Of a stretch of DNA of 64,000 bases, positions 26,876-35,874 are shown one piece after another. The stretch's first letter is position 1. Each line of letters opens with the position of its first letter. The translations under genes were made by a program, and so were the position numbers. The notes beneath the pieces were generated by a model, which was given only the letters and a program-made list of their open reading frames with translations, was not told where the DNA came from and ran no database searches. Source of the DNA: a bacterium (GTDB lineage: Bacteria; JAMCPX01); the NCBI GenBank assembly GCA_021792615.1, contig JAJYUJ010000004.1, positions 24,232-88,231 of the forward strand, in the 5' to 3' direction.

Positions 26876-28258
26876 TTATTTTTTACCGCCGACGACGATC
26901 CGGGGGATCCGAAGAGTCGGCTGCCCGTCCGCAACAGGTACTCCCTGGTTGTCCTTGCCGCAGGTACCGATACTATAGCCGATATCACTGCCAACCCTGT
27001 CTATCTCTTGGAGCACCTCGGGACCGTTACCAAGCAGCGTTACACCTTCGACGGGCGGGCCTATTTTGCCGCGCTCTATCGTATGACCTTCCGTGATCTC
27101 AAATATAAAGTCACCGGTTACCGTATTTACCTCTCCTCCGCCCATTTTGAGAACAAGCAAACCATTTTCCACGTCGGATATAATGGAAGAAGGATCATCT
27201 TTCCCGCTCAGGATAAGGGTATTGGTCATGCGCGGTATCGGCGGGTACCTGAATGATTCTCTCCTGCCGTTGCTTGTCTGCCGCATACCATGCTCTGTCG
27301 CGTATTTGAGGTCGAACAGATAATTTTTTAAAATGCCGTTTTCTATCACGATATTACGGCCTGCTTTTGTACCTTCATCATCGTAATGGAAGGAACCCCT
27401 CATGCCCGGCAGAGTCGGGTCATCCACAACGGTAATGAGCGGTGAAGCAACCTTTTTGTTCAGTTTGTCCGCATATACAGAGAGTCCCTTGTAAATATGG
27501 TCAGCCTCAAGGCCATGCCCCACTGCTTCATGTATCATGGTGCCGCCAGCCTCGCTTGACAGGACTACAGTCATTTTCCCGCCTTTTATGGGTATGCTGT
27601 TACTCATCTTTATGGCCCTGTTTACCGCGGTCCTAACGGTCGTTATGTGGGCATCATTATTAAAAAGCTCCATCCCGATTGATCCGCCCAGGGATTCATA
27701 GCCGGTGTGGAGTTTGCCGTCCTTTTCCATGATAACATTGAAGCTTATGGTCGTCCGTATCTGTTCGTCTTCAACGGACGTACCCCCGGTAGAAAAGACC
27801 GCTATTTTTCTGACACTATCAATGTATGCTCCCTGAACCTGTACGATCTGATTGCTCAGTTTGTATGCCTCGTTTTGAGCGGTTAATATACTATCCGCCT
27901 TTCTTGTGAGATTGATGCCGAGGGGATGTTTTACAACCTGCGTGCAGGCCTTTGAAGGTTCAGAAAGAACCACCTGTTTTGTACCATTCTTCCTTTTGAG
28001 GTATGCTGAGAGTGCCTTTAACAGATTATGAGCGCCGGCCTGCGTCAGATTCGTCGTCGAGGCATAGTAGACTATGCCATTGTTAAACAACCGCAAGCCC
28101 ATACCGCTGTCGGTCCCTGCTATTGCCCTGTCGATCTTGCCTGACTCCACCCTTATGTTCGAAAACGTTGTTTCTTCGAAAAACAGTTCGGCAAAGTCCG
28201 CACCGGATTTCAACGCGTCTTCGAGAATCGTATCTATAGTTATGCCGGCGTAAATCAT
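26876..28258 (-). CDS. tldD: Metalloprotease TldD
   Basis: A 460-residue TldD-type zinc protease; with TldE it trims and matures peptides such as microcins and CcdA in E. coli. The active site H-E-x-x-x-H is in MIHEAVGHGLEADH, with the rest of the TldD pattern at G-M-R-G-S-F-H-Y-D-D-E-G and GGGEVNTVTGDFIFEI. The frame opens much further upstream, but the ATG at 28258 overlaps the folC stop (ATGA) and fits family length. No tldE/pmbA gene is in the window. A TldD near a RiPP-like cassette may be meaningful or coincidental. Confidence 0.92.
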   Translation of the reverse strand: MIYAGITIDTILEDALKSGADFAELFFEETTFSNIRVESGKIDRAIAGTDSGMGLRLFNNGIVYYASTTNLTQAGAHNLLKALSAYLKRKNGTKQVVLSEPSKACTQVVKHPLGINLTRKADSILTAQNEAYKLSNQIVQVQGAYIDSVRKIAVFSTGGTSVEDEQIRTTISFNVIMEKDGKLHTGYESLGGSIGMELFNNDAHITTVRTAVNRAIKMSNSIPIKGGKMTVVLSSEAGGTMIHEAVGHGLEADHIYKGLSVYADKLNKKVASPLITVVDDPTLPGMRGSFHYDDEGTKAGRNIVIENGILKNYLFDLKYATEHGMRQTSNGRRESFRYPPIPRMTNTLILSGKDDPSSIISDVENGLLVLKMGGGEVNTVTGDFIFEITEGHTIERGKIGPPVEGVTLLGNGPEVLQEIDRVGSDIGYSIGTCGKDNQGVPVADGQPTLRIPRIVVGGKK

Positions 28259-29589
28259 ACCTGTATCTCCATTTTTATTTCTCCTATCAGAAAGATAGAA
28301 CCTGTTACAACAATTACACCATGAGCCGGCGTTATGGCAAGAGCATGGTTCAGCGCACTTTGTGAGGATGAGATAACATGCAAACGGTCGGGGCTGCTGA
28401 GACGGATTGAACGGATGAAACCGGCAAGCTCTTCCGGAGCCGCACTCCTTTCCCCGGTATATGAGGTAAGTACGAATGTGTCTGCTATCTCTGAAAGCTG
28501 GGTTATCATACTCTGCCACTGTTTGTCCTTTGATACGGCAAATACAACAGTGACAGACTTCGTTTGCCCCGGATAAGAAGGAAGCCCCCTATTACTTTCC
28601 CCCTGATAAGGGGGATGCAAGGGGGTTAAATAATAATCCTTTACCGTCTTGATAAGTGTTTGAATGCCGGCAGGGTTATGGGCCGAATCGAGGATTACGT
28701 CGGGGTTTTTCCGGATTATTTCAAATCTGCCGGGCCACGATGTTTTCAAAAGTCCGTCCCTTATTGAGTTGTCCGCAATCTTTGTGACTGTTTCATCAAT
28801 CAGGAGGACCGCCTGAATAGCTGCTGCTGCATTGGAGATCTGATGTCTGCCTTTCAGCGCTAATCGTAGTCCCTCTATTGCCCGCCGATCGTTATAAAAA
28901 CTAAAATCCGCTTCGGTTCCCGAAATAGAAAATGCACTGTCCATGGCATAAAGAATGCCGTGCTTGTTTGCACACTCCACTTCGAGGACTTGCCGTGAAA
29001 CAGGGTTCATGTCGGTTGTTACAAAGGGTTTTCCGGACCGGATAATACCGGCTTTCTCCCTGGCTATCTCCTGCTCAGTTGTGCCGAGGTAGAGCTGATG
29101 ATCCAGGGCTATATTGGTTATGACGGATATATCCGGTTGTACGGCATTTGTGGCATCGAACCTTCCGCCCATTCCGACTTCGAGTATAGCGATATCTATC
29201 TTTAGCTTGTTAAAATGGAGGAGGGCAGCGGCAGTCATAAATTCGAAATAGGTGAGATCGGACAATTCAGCCCTGCTGCCGATGATATCAAACAACCGTT
29301 CGCCGGTGGCATCGAATGACGCTTGGTCTATCATCTCTCCATTGACTTTTATTCTTTCCTGCATGGATACAAGATGCGGAGATGTGTACAGACCCGTTTT
29401 GTATCCTGAACTGCGGAGGATAGAATCGATCATCGAGCAGGTAGAGCCCTTACCATTCGTACCGCCCACGATGATAATTTTGTATGCCTTTTCGGGATGG
29501 TCAAGATAGTCAAGCATTGCCGAGATGCGTTCCAGCCCGGGCTTTATACCGAATTTTTCCAGCGATTGTATGCGTTCTGCTATAGTCAT
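28255..29589 (-). CDS. folC: Folylpolyglutamate/dihydrofolate synthase with repeat-derived insert
   Basis: Adds glutamate to folates (and dihydropteroate) using ATP. The 444-residue product has the P-loop VGGTNGKGST, SPHLVSMQERIKVNG, EVGMGGRFDATN and D-S-A-H-N-P-A-G. About 325 residues in, the stretch LTPLHPPYQGESNRGLP interrupts the expected Rossmann segment before VTVVFAVSKDK. Its DNA (28584-28628) is a CCCCC/GGGGG palindrome of the extragenic-repeat type, apparently inserted in frame. Start ATG 29589 is preferred over GTG 29598; neither has a clear ribosome site. Confidence 0.92.
   Translation of the reverse strand: MTIAERIQSLEKFGIKPGLERISAMLDYLDHPEKAYKIIIVGGTNGKGSTCSMIDSILRSSGYKTGLYTSPHLVSMQERIKVNGEMIDQASFDATGERLFDIIGSRAELSDLTYFEFMTAAALLHFNKLKIDIAILEVGMGGRFDATNAVQPDISVITNIALDHQLYLGTTEQEIAREKAGIIRSGKPFVTTDMNPVSRQVLEVECANKHGILYAMDSAFSISGTEADFSFYNDRRAIEGLRLALKGRHQISNAAAAIQAVLLIDETVTKIADNSIRDGLLKTSWPGRFEIIRKNPDVILDSAHNPAGIQTLIKTVKDYYLTPLHPPYQGESNRGLPSYPGQTKSVTVVFAVSKDKQWQSMITQLSEIADTFVLTSYTGERSAAPEELAGFIRSIRLSSPDRLHVISSSQSALNHALAITPAHGVIVVTGSIFLIGEIKMEIQV
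28584..28628 (-). repeat. Palindromic repeat inserted in frame in folC
   Basis: A nested inverted repeat: outer GCCCCCTA/AGGGGGTTAA arms around the inner hairpin CCCCCT-GATA-AGGGGG (28599-28614). It has the form of common dispersed CCCCCTT...AAGGGGG elements, but here it is translated. Confidence 0.65.
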
Positions 29590-29608
29590 AGGTGACACTA
29601 TAATAAGC

Positions 29609-29624
29609 TTAACCCGGAAAATGC
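29609..29624. repeat. Single end of the MITE-like repeat
   Basis: TTAACCCGGAAAATGC in the 100-bp gap between divergent folC and sufC. It differs at one base from the inferred terminal repeat of the 7627-7772 element. No second end was found nearby. Confidence 0.45.
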
Positions 29625-29691
29625 AATGAAAAACCTTGCGTTGTTGAAGACTTTTGAATAAATGACTATGATACTAAGGATGGGAGGTTGT

Positions 29692-30432
<741 letters not shown>

Positions 30433-31827
30433 ATGAGCGCTTCAACGATAGAACCTCTCGATAATGTTCTCGAACAGCCCGTTGATTCAAAATATGTGTT
30501 CAGATCCAAAAAGGGGCTGAATGAAGATATCATAAGGGAGATATCAGCCAGGAAGCAAGAACCTTCATGGATGCTGGAAAAACGGCTTGCATCATACGAT
30601 ATATTCAGGGAAAAGCCTGTTCCCACATGGGGACCCGATCTCTCCGCCCTTAACTTCGACGAGATAATATTCTACATCAGGCCCGAGGATTATAAGGCGA
30701 TGAAATGGGAGGATGTCCCGGATGCGATAAAAAAAACATACGATGCACTCGGTATACCCGAGGCAGAAAAAAAATATCTTGCAGGCCTTGTTGCCCAGTA
30801 TGAATCAGAGGCGGTTTATACAAACCTGAAAAAGGCATGGGACAGTAAAGGGGTTCTCTTTACCGATATGGACTCTGCAGTAAAGGAGCATCCCGACCTT
30901 GTAAAGGAATACTTTATGACAAAATGCGTGCCTGCCGCTGATAATAAGTTTGCGGCGTTGCATGGTGCCGTTTGGAGCGGCGGGAGCTTCGTGTATGTGC
31001 CAAAGGGCGTAAAAGTCGACATTCCTCTCCAAACATACTTCAGAATGAATACCAAGTCATCGGGACAGTTTGAACACACCCTTATCATTGTCGAGCCGGG
31101 GGCAGAAGTGCATTATATTGAAGGCTGTACGGCCCCGCGGTACAGTGTCAGTTCCCTTCACTCGGCGGTTGTTGAAATATTTGTCAAAGACAATGCACGA
31201 GCCCGGTATACCACTATACAGAACTGGAGTACGGATGTTTATAACCTCAACACGAAACGCGCAATCGTTGAAGAGAACGGCATTATGGAATGGGTGGGAG
31301 GTTCCATGGGCAGCGGGGTGACTATGCTGTACCCTGCCTCAATATTGAGAGGCAAAGGTGCGCGGGCAGAGCACCTGAACATTGCGTTTGCGGGCAAGGG
31401 ACAATATAAAGATACCGGTGCAAAGGTCATACTCGCGGCACCGGATACCAGCGCAAGCATTATCTCGAAGAGTATAAGCAAAGATGGCGGCAAGTCCGTG
31501 TATCGCGGGCTGGTGAGAATAGGAAGCAATGCAAACGGTGCAAAGGCCCATGTTGAATGTCAGTCCCTTATGCTTGACGACAAGTCCAGCGTTGATACCA
31601 TCCCTATCATCGAGCAGCTTACTCCGCAATCGTCCGTTGGACACGAAGCGACCGTTGGTAAAATAGATGAGGAACAATTGTTTTATCTCATGAGCAGGGG
31701 TATCTCAAGGGACGATGCGGTTGCCCTTGTTGTAAGGGGATTTATAGAGCCCATAGCAAAAGAGCTGCCCATGGGATATGCGGTCGAGTTGAACCGGCTG
31801 ATCCAGCTCGAAATGAAAGGAGCGTAA
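30433..31827 (+). CDS. sufB: Fe-S cluster assembly protein SufB
   Basis: A 464-residue SufB, the scaffold subunit on which Fe-S clusters form with SufC and SufD. It shows the long helical N-terminal part and the C-terminal beta-helix with EHTLIIVEPGAEVHYIEGCT, which carries the conserved Cys, and the end SRGISRDDAVALVVRGFIEP. It directly abuts sufC and is followed by sufD after 1 nt. SufS and SufE are not in the window. Confidence 0.96.
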   Translation: MSASTIEPLDNVLEQPVDSKYVFRSKKGLNEDIIREISARKQEPSWMLEKRLASYDIFREKPVPTWGPDLSALNFDEIIFYIRPEDYKAMKWEDVPDAIKKTYDALGIPEAEKKYLAGLVAQYESEAVYTNLKKAWDSKGVLFTDMDSAVKEHPDLVKEYFMTKCVPAADNKFAALHGAVWSGGSFVYVPKGVKVDIPLQTYFRMNTKSSGQFEHTLIIVEPGAEVHYIEGCTAPRYSVSSLHSAVVEIFVKDNARARYTTIQNWSTDVYNLNTKRAIVEENGIMEWVGGSMGSGVTMLYPASILRGKGARAEHLNIAFAGKGQYKDTGAKVILAAPDTSASIISKSISKDGGKSVYRGLVRIGSNANGAKAHVECQSLMLDDKSSVDTIPIIEQLTPQSSVGHEATVGKIDEEQLFYLMSRGISRDDAVALVVRGFIEPIAKELPMGYAVELNRLIQLEMKGA

Positions 31828-31828
31828 C

Positions 31829-32977
31829 ATGGCAACCGGTGTTCTTCTGCCAGAGTGGAAAAGGTTCCATCCACAGTTTGTACAACCCGGAATGCTTCAC
31901 CTGCTCAATGATGGAAACAAAGAACGGTATGAGAAATACATTCAATCTTTTGGAGATGTTTTAAAAGGTAGACAGAGTATCGGAAATATTGACGGATATC
32001 TTTCCGGGCAAAACGATCCCCGTAAGCCGGGACTTTCGCTTTCGGCGATCGATCTTGCAAAGGATACCGGCGCCTTACCTCTGCTGTCCGGCCTTATGAA
32101 ACTGGATACGGGAGGCAGGGGTAAGTTCCATGCAATGGATGAATCCTTCCTTCAGCTTGACCGTATGTATGCAAAGGGATTTTACCTGAATCTCAAAGAT
32201 ACCGTAAAAGAGCCGCTTATCGAATTGGTAAAGGCATCGCAGGACAGCGGCATGCTCGTTCATCATGACCTCATAGTCCTTGAACCAGGGGCGCATATCA
32301 CCATCCTGAGAATTGCGGAAGGCAGCAATGGCGGTATGATTTCCGACGACGTGGAAATTTACGCAGGTGAAGGTTCACGTATCGATTATATAACCCTGAA
32401 CCGATCGAAAAAGGGATCGTTTTATACGGCCGTTAAACGTGCACGGGTAGCGGAAGGAGCAACGGTAAACTGGTATCATGTGGATCTTTATGAAGCGAAC
32501 ACAGCGATGAGCGTGCGTTCGATGCTTGCAGGACCCCGTGCCGAAAGCAGAATGACCGGAGTAGTCGTCGCCCAGGGGGAAGCCCAAAAAGACATGTCGT
32601 ACGAAACATTTCACACGGCTCCGGATACGGTTACATCCGTACTGGTCAGGGTCGCGGTTCTTGATACGGCAAAGGTTGTGTACAGGGCTTTAACGCACAT
32701 TGCTTCAGGCTCGAAGAGGGCGAAGGTGGAACAAGCGGAGAAGTCCATAATGCTGGGTGAACATGCAAGGTTCGATGGCATACCGAGTCTGTGGATAGAC
32801 GAGGACGATGTCATTGCATCCCACAGTGCAAGCTCGGGTATGGCTGACGATCAGGTCATGTTTTATCTGAAGAGCAGAGGGATACCGCATCAACAGGCAG
32901 AAAAGCTTATCACCGACGGGTTTATAGCGTCACTCCTGAACAAAGCACCGCTCGATCTGCTCAAGGGATTGTATTAA
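31829..32977 (+). CDS. sufD: Fe-S cluster assembly protein SufD
   Basis: A 382-residue SufB/SufD-family protein, last of sufCBD. It has the beta-helix core (VLEPGAHITILRIAEG and V-N-W-Y-H-V-D-L-Y) and the C-terminal motif SRGIPHQQAEKLITDGFI. SufD is assigned over a second SufB by position, shorter length and the weaker N-terminal match. The stop is followed by a 294-bp repeat-containing gap. Confidence 0.92.
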   Translation: MATGVLLPEWKRFHPQFVQPGMLHLLNDGNKERYEKYIQSFGDVLKGRQSIGNIDGYLSGQNDPRKPGLSLSAIDLAKDTGALPLLSGLMKLDTGGRGKFHAMDESFLQLDRMYAKGFYLNLKDTVKEPLIELVKASQDSGMLVHHDLIVLEPGAHITILRIAEGSNGGMISDDVEIYAGEGSRIDYITLNRSKKGSFYTAVKRARVAEGATVNWYHVDLYEANTAMSVRSMLAGPRAESRMTGVVVAQGEAQKDMSYETFHTAPDTVTSVLVRVAVLDTAKVVYRALTHIASGSKRAKVEQAEKSIMLGEHARFDGIPSLWIDEDDVIASHSASSGMADDQVMFYLKSRGIPHQQAEKLITDGFIASLLNKAPLDLLKGLY

Positions 32978-33015
32978 CCATCGTTTGACCAAAGAAATGC
33001 AATGACCGGTAATTT

Positions 33016-33095
33016 GTCATTGCAAAAAATGAAACGACGAAGCGATCCCTTTGTATTGACGGATTGCTTCGCCGCAAAACGCTCCTTGCCATGAC
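33016..33095. repeat. 80-bp palindromic extragenic repeat
   Basis: The gap 32978-33271 has no gene. Within it GTCATTGC (33016) through GCCATGAC (33095) forms a long imperfect inverted repeat: the left arm contains CGACGAAGCGATCC and the right arm GGATTGCTTCGCCGC. It resembles a widespread class of miniature palindromes. A degraded copy is at 48605-48753, and GATTGCTTCGCCGC also occurs at 19612. Confidence 0.6.
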
Positions 33096-33235
33096 ATGAT
33101 TACAATCCCGTATGTTGCAAATGTATTTTTGGGTGCTTCGCTAAAATTGAAGAACCCCGTCGAAATCAGCGGGTCACGGCGAGTTCCTATTCAATAATAT
33201 TGTAACGATGGAATGTCCTCTTCTTCTTTGTTCTC

Positions 33236-33265
33236 TTGAGTTTCGCAGGCATTACATGTTATTAT
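33236..33265 (+). promoter_or_regulatory. Candidate promoter giving a leaderless NtrC-type mRNA
   Basis: TTGAGT (33236-33241), an 18-bp spacer and TATTAT (33260-33265). The expected start point about 7 nt downstream falls on the A of the ATG at 33272, and no Shine-Dalgarno is present. Confidence 0.4.
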
Positions 33266-33271
33266 GTAACT

Positions 33272-34636
33272 ATGGCTGATCAAATCAAAATACTTGTTGT
33301 CGACGATGAGGAGAATATCAGGTTTGCCGTTTCCAATATTCTGAGTACGAACGGCTATCAGGTGGATACCGCATCCAATGGGGAGGATGCGTTTCTGGAG
33401 CTCAAAAAACAACCGTATGATTTTGTAATCTGTGACATACAGATGCCCAAGATGGACGGAAGGGAACTGCTCAGAGCACTTCAGCACAACGGAATTGAAA
33501 CGACCGTCATCATGATGTCCGCATACGGCACTATAGACAGTGCTCTGGAATCTATTAAAGCGGGCGCCTATGATTATATAACAAAACCGTTTAAGCCGGA
33601 CGAGCTTATTCTGACGGTTAAAAAGGCAGAAGAGCGTTTAAAACTGTACCGGGAGAACCTTACCCTTAAACAAGCCGTTGCAAAGGAATACGATTTTAGC
33701 GCCATCATCGGCAAGAGCGAAAAGATCCTGAATGTGCTCAATGAGATAAAAAAGGTGGCGGGTCTTAAAACGACCGTACTGATTACCGGAGAAAGCGGTA
33801 CCGGCAAGGAACTTGTTGCAAAAGCAATACATTATAACAGCGACAGAAAGAACAAACCGTTTATATCCATTAATTGCGGTGCGATACCGGAAAATCTTCT
33901 CGAGAGCGAACTGTTCGGATATGCAAAGGGTGCCTTTACCGGTGCTTATGCAAGTAAGCGGGGATTGTTCGAAGCCGCAGACGGAGGGACACTGTTTCTT
34001 GATGAAATCGGAGAGATGCCGTTTAGTTTACAGGTGAAGCTGCTGCGCGCCATTGAACAGTCCCAAATATTCCGAATAGGGGATACCAAATCCATTACTA
34101 TCGATGTCAGATTTCTTGCGGCAACATCGAAAGACCTGTCCGATGAGGTTAAAAACGGTAAATTCAGGGATGACCTTTATTATAGGTTGAATGTCTTCAA
34201 TATCAAATTACCGCCCCTCAGGGAACGCAGGGAAGATATACCGCTGCTTGCCACTGCTTTTTTAATAAGGAATGCGGTAAACTTTTCGAAATCCATCAAA
34301 GGCTTTGACGAATCAGTCATTGACCTTTTCATGAAGAATGCATGGTACGGAAATGTCCGGGAACTCGAGAATGTGATCGAAAGGGCATGTATATTGACGG
34401 AAAAAGAGCTCATAATGCCCGAGGTCATACCCGATACGATTCAATCACAGAACAGTATGTTTCCTGCCGGCACCGAGAGCGGGTTTTCTATCAAACAGGC
34501 TCAGAAAAAGTATGAGGTTGAACTGATAAACAAGGCATTGAAAGAAACAAGCGGCAATAAAACCCGGGCTGCGCAATTACTCGAAATAAGCCTGAGAGCT
34601 TTGATGTACAAATTGAAAGAATATGGTATTGAATAA
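33272..34636 (+). CDS. Sigma-54-dependent response regulator, NtrC family
   Basis: A 454-residue transcription activator. The receiver domain has V-V-D-D-E-E and phospho-acceptor Asp55 in ICDIQMPKMDG. The central AAA+ domain has Walker A GESGTGKE, the sigma-54-contact loop GAFTGA, L-F-L-D-E-I-G-E and the arginine-finger region F-R-D-D-L-Y-Y-R-L-N-V. The C-terminal Fis-type helix-turn-helix is NKTRAAQLLEISLRALMYKL. Upstream in-frame sequence lacks coding features, so ATG 33272 is chosen. No partner kinase is adjacent; targets are unknown. Confidence 0.94.
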   Translation: MADQIKILVVDDEENIRFAVSNILSTNGYQVDTASNGEDAFLELKKQPYDFVICDIQMPKMDGRELLRALQHNGIETTVIMMSAYGTIDSALESIKAGAYDYITKPFKPDELILTVKKAEERLKLYRENLTLKQAVAKEYDFSAIIGKSEKILNVLNEIKKVAGLKTTVLITGESGTGKELVAKAIHYNSDRKNKPFISINCGAIPENLLESELFGYAKGAFTGAYASKRGLFEAADGGTLFLDEIGEMPFSLQVKLLRAIEQSQIFRIGDTKSITIDVRFLAATSKDLSDEVKNGKFRDDLYYRLNVFNIKLPPLRERREDIPLLATAFLIRNAVNFSKSIKGFDESVIDLFMKNAWYGNVRELENVIERACILTEKELIMPEVIPDTIQSQNSMFPAGTESGFSIKQAQKKYEVELINKALKETSGNKTRAAQLLEISLRALMYKLKEYGIE

Positions 34637-34651
34637 ATTATGGGGGTGGAG

Positions 34652-35554
34652 ATGAAAAATATTTCTTTTATCTTTTTAAGTATCTTCTTAATAGCGGGTT
34701 GTCAGAAACGCAATGAACAGGTGAGAACCATGTTTTCCGGTAATGTCAATCCCCAAGTCGAACGTGTTCAGTCTGTTGAAATTCAACCCGAAAACCCTAC
34801 GGTAAAAAGCACCCTTACCGTTTCCATGCCAGCAAATATGCATTCCACAAACATTGCCTGGTATATCAACAACCAGAATACCGTGTCTGCGGATACCCTT
34901 CAGGGTGAATTCAAAAAGGGTGACACCATTACGGCGGTTGTTTCTTATTCGAATGCAAAAGGGACGCAAACGCTGGCTGTTTCTCCGGCTATAACCATAC
35001 AGGACTCACCCCCGGTTATTACCTCGATCAACCTGACGCCTCTGGACCCGACGATAGCCTCAACATTGCAAGTATCGGTCCGGGCGTCCGATGCCGACGG
35101 GGATCCGGTATCATTTACATACCAATGGTATGTAAATGGTAACCCTGTCAGCGATCAGACGGGAGATACCTTTAGCTGCGCTTCTTATAAGCACGGTGAT
35201 ATGGTCTATGTCATGGTAACGCCTTCGGATGGTGAAAAGAACGGGGTAAGCGTTGCAAGCGCTTATGTTTCCATTCAGGATACGGCTCCGGTTATACTAT
35301 CGAAGCCACCGGATGTCATGACCGGTTCTATTTTCACTTACAACCTGAAGGCCTCGGATATTGATAACGACCCGTTGTCTTATAAACTTGAATCAGCACC
35401 CCCGGGGATGACCATCAGCAAGAACGGAGTGATATCATGGAACACAGCGGGCATAACGTCAGCAACGTCCGTTACCGTAAAGGTGGTTGTCGATGACGGA
35501 TTCGGGGGGAAGGCCTATCAGACCTTCAGTTTACACATCGAGAAGAAGCAATAA
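34652..35554 (+). CDS. Lipoprotein with cadherin/Ig-like repeats
   Basis: A 300-residue predicted lipoprotein; the signal peptide ends in the lipobox L-I-A-G-C (Cys about 17). The rest is three beta-sandwich repeats: two Ig-like modules of the form PPVITSINLTPLDPTIAS...DGDPVSFTYQWYVNG, and a final putative-Ig (He_PIG) module, SYKLESAPPGMTISKNGVIS. Such repeats mediate surface adhesion or stalks. The start at 34652 is favoured by GGGTGGAG over ATG 34640. It follows the NtrC-type gene by 15 nt and may be cotranscribed with it. Confidence 0.85.
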   Translation: MKNISFIFLSIFLIAGCQKRNEQVRTMFSGNVNPQVERVQSVEIQPENPTVKSTLTVSMPANMHSTNIAWYINNQNTVSADTLQGEFKKGDTITAVVSYSNAKGTQTLAVSPAITIQDSPPVITSINLTPLDPTIASTLQVSVRASDADGDPVSFTYQWYVNGNPVSDQTGDTFSCASYKHGDMVYVMVTPSDGEKNGVSVASAYVSIQDTAPVILSKPPDVMTGSIFTYNLKASDIDNDPLSYKLESAPPGMTISKNGVISWNTAGITSATSVTVKVVVDDGFGGKAYQTFSLHIEKKQ

Positions 35555-35598
35555 TTATACATAATTATATATCATTAACGTATATAGTAATAAAATAC

Positions 35599-35628
35599 TT
35601 GACATTTTATTTTAAATGTGTGCTTATA
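35599..35628 (+). promoter_or_regulatory. Candidate promoter of XRE-pil-aro operon
   Basis: A perfect TTGACA (35599-35604) with an AT-rich upstream tract. The best -10 is CTTATA (35623-35628) at 18-bp spacing; the -10 is weak. It lies 19 nt upstream of the XRE gene. Confidence 0.45.
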
Positions 35629-35646
35629 GACTACAAGTGAGGTATA

Positions 35647-35850
35647 ATGATGGGCAGGCATAACAATTTAAAATTGATAAGAACCAAGGCATTAATGAGT
35701 AAAGCTGAGCTCGCACGAAAGGCAAATATATCCGTCCTTACTATAACAAGAATTGAACAGGGTATGGAATGCAGAGTCGATACGAAAAGAAAAATTATTC
35801 AAGCACTTGGATTTAAGATCTCAGAAAAAGATAAGATTTTTCCGGATTAA
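35647..35850 (+). CDS. Small XRE-family helix-turn-helix regulator
   Basis: A 67-residue stand-alone Cro/CI-type HTH: the fold is seen in LIRTKALMSKAELARKANIS and TITRIEQGMECRVDTKRKI. No extra sensor domain is present. It starts 24 nt before pilM with a GTGAGG ribosome site and is probably the first gene of the pilus operon. An autoregulatory or pil-controlling role is inferred from position. Confidence 0.85.
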   Translation: MMGRHNNLKLIRTKALMSKAELARKANISVLTITRIEQGMECRVDTKRKIIQALGFKISEKDKIFPD

Positions 35851-35874
35851 AGGGTAATAGATAAAGGAGGTTTT

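Noticed and set aside
28259-28519. Upstream extension of tldD
   Set aside because: It overlaps folC in another frame; TldD begins at the ATGA overlap, which fits the family length.
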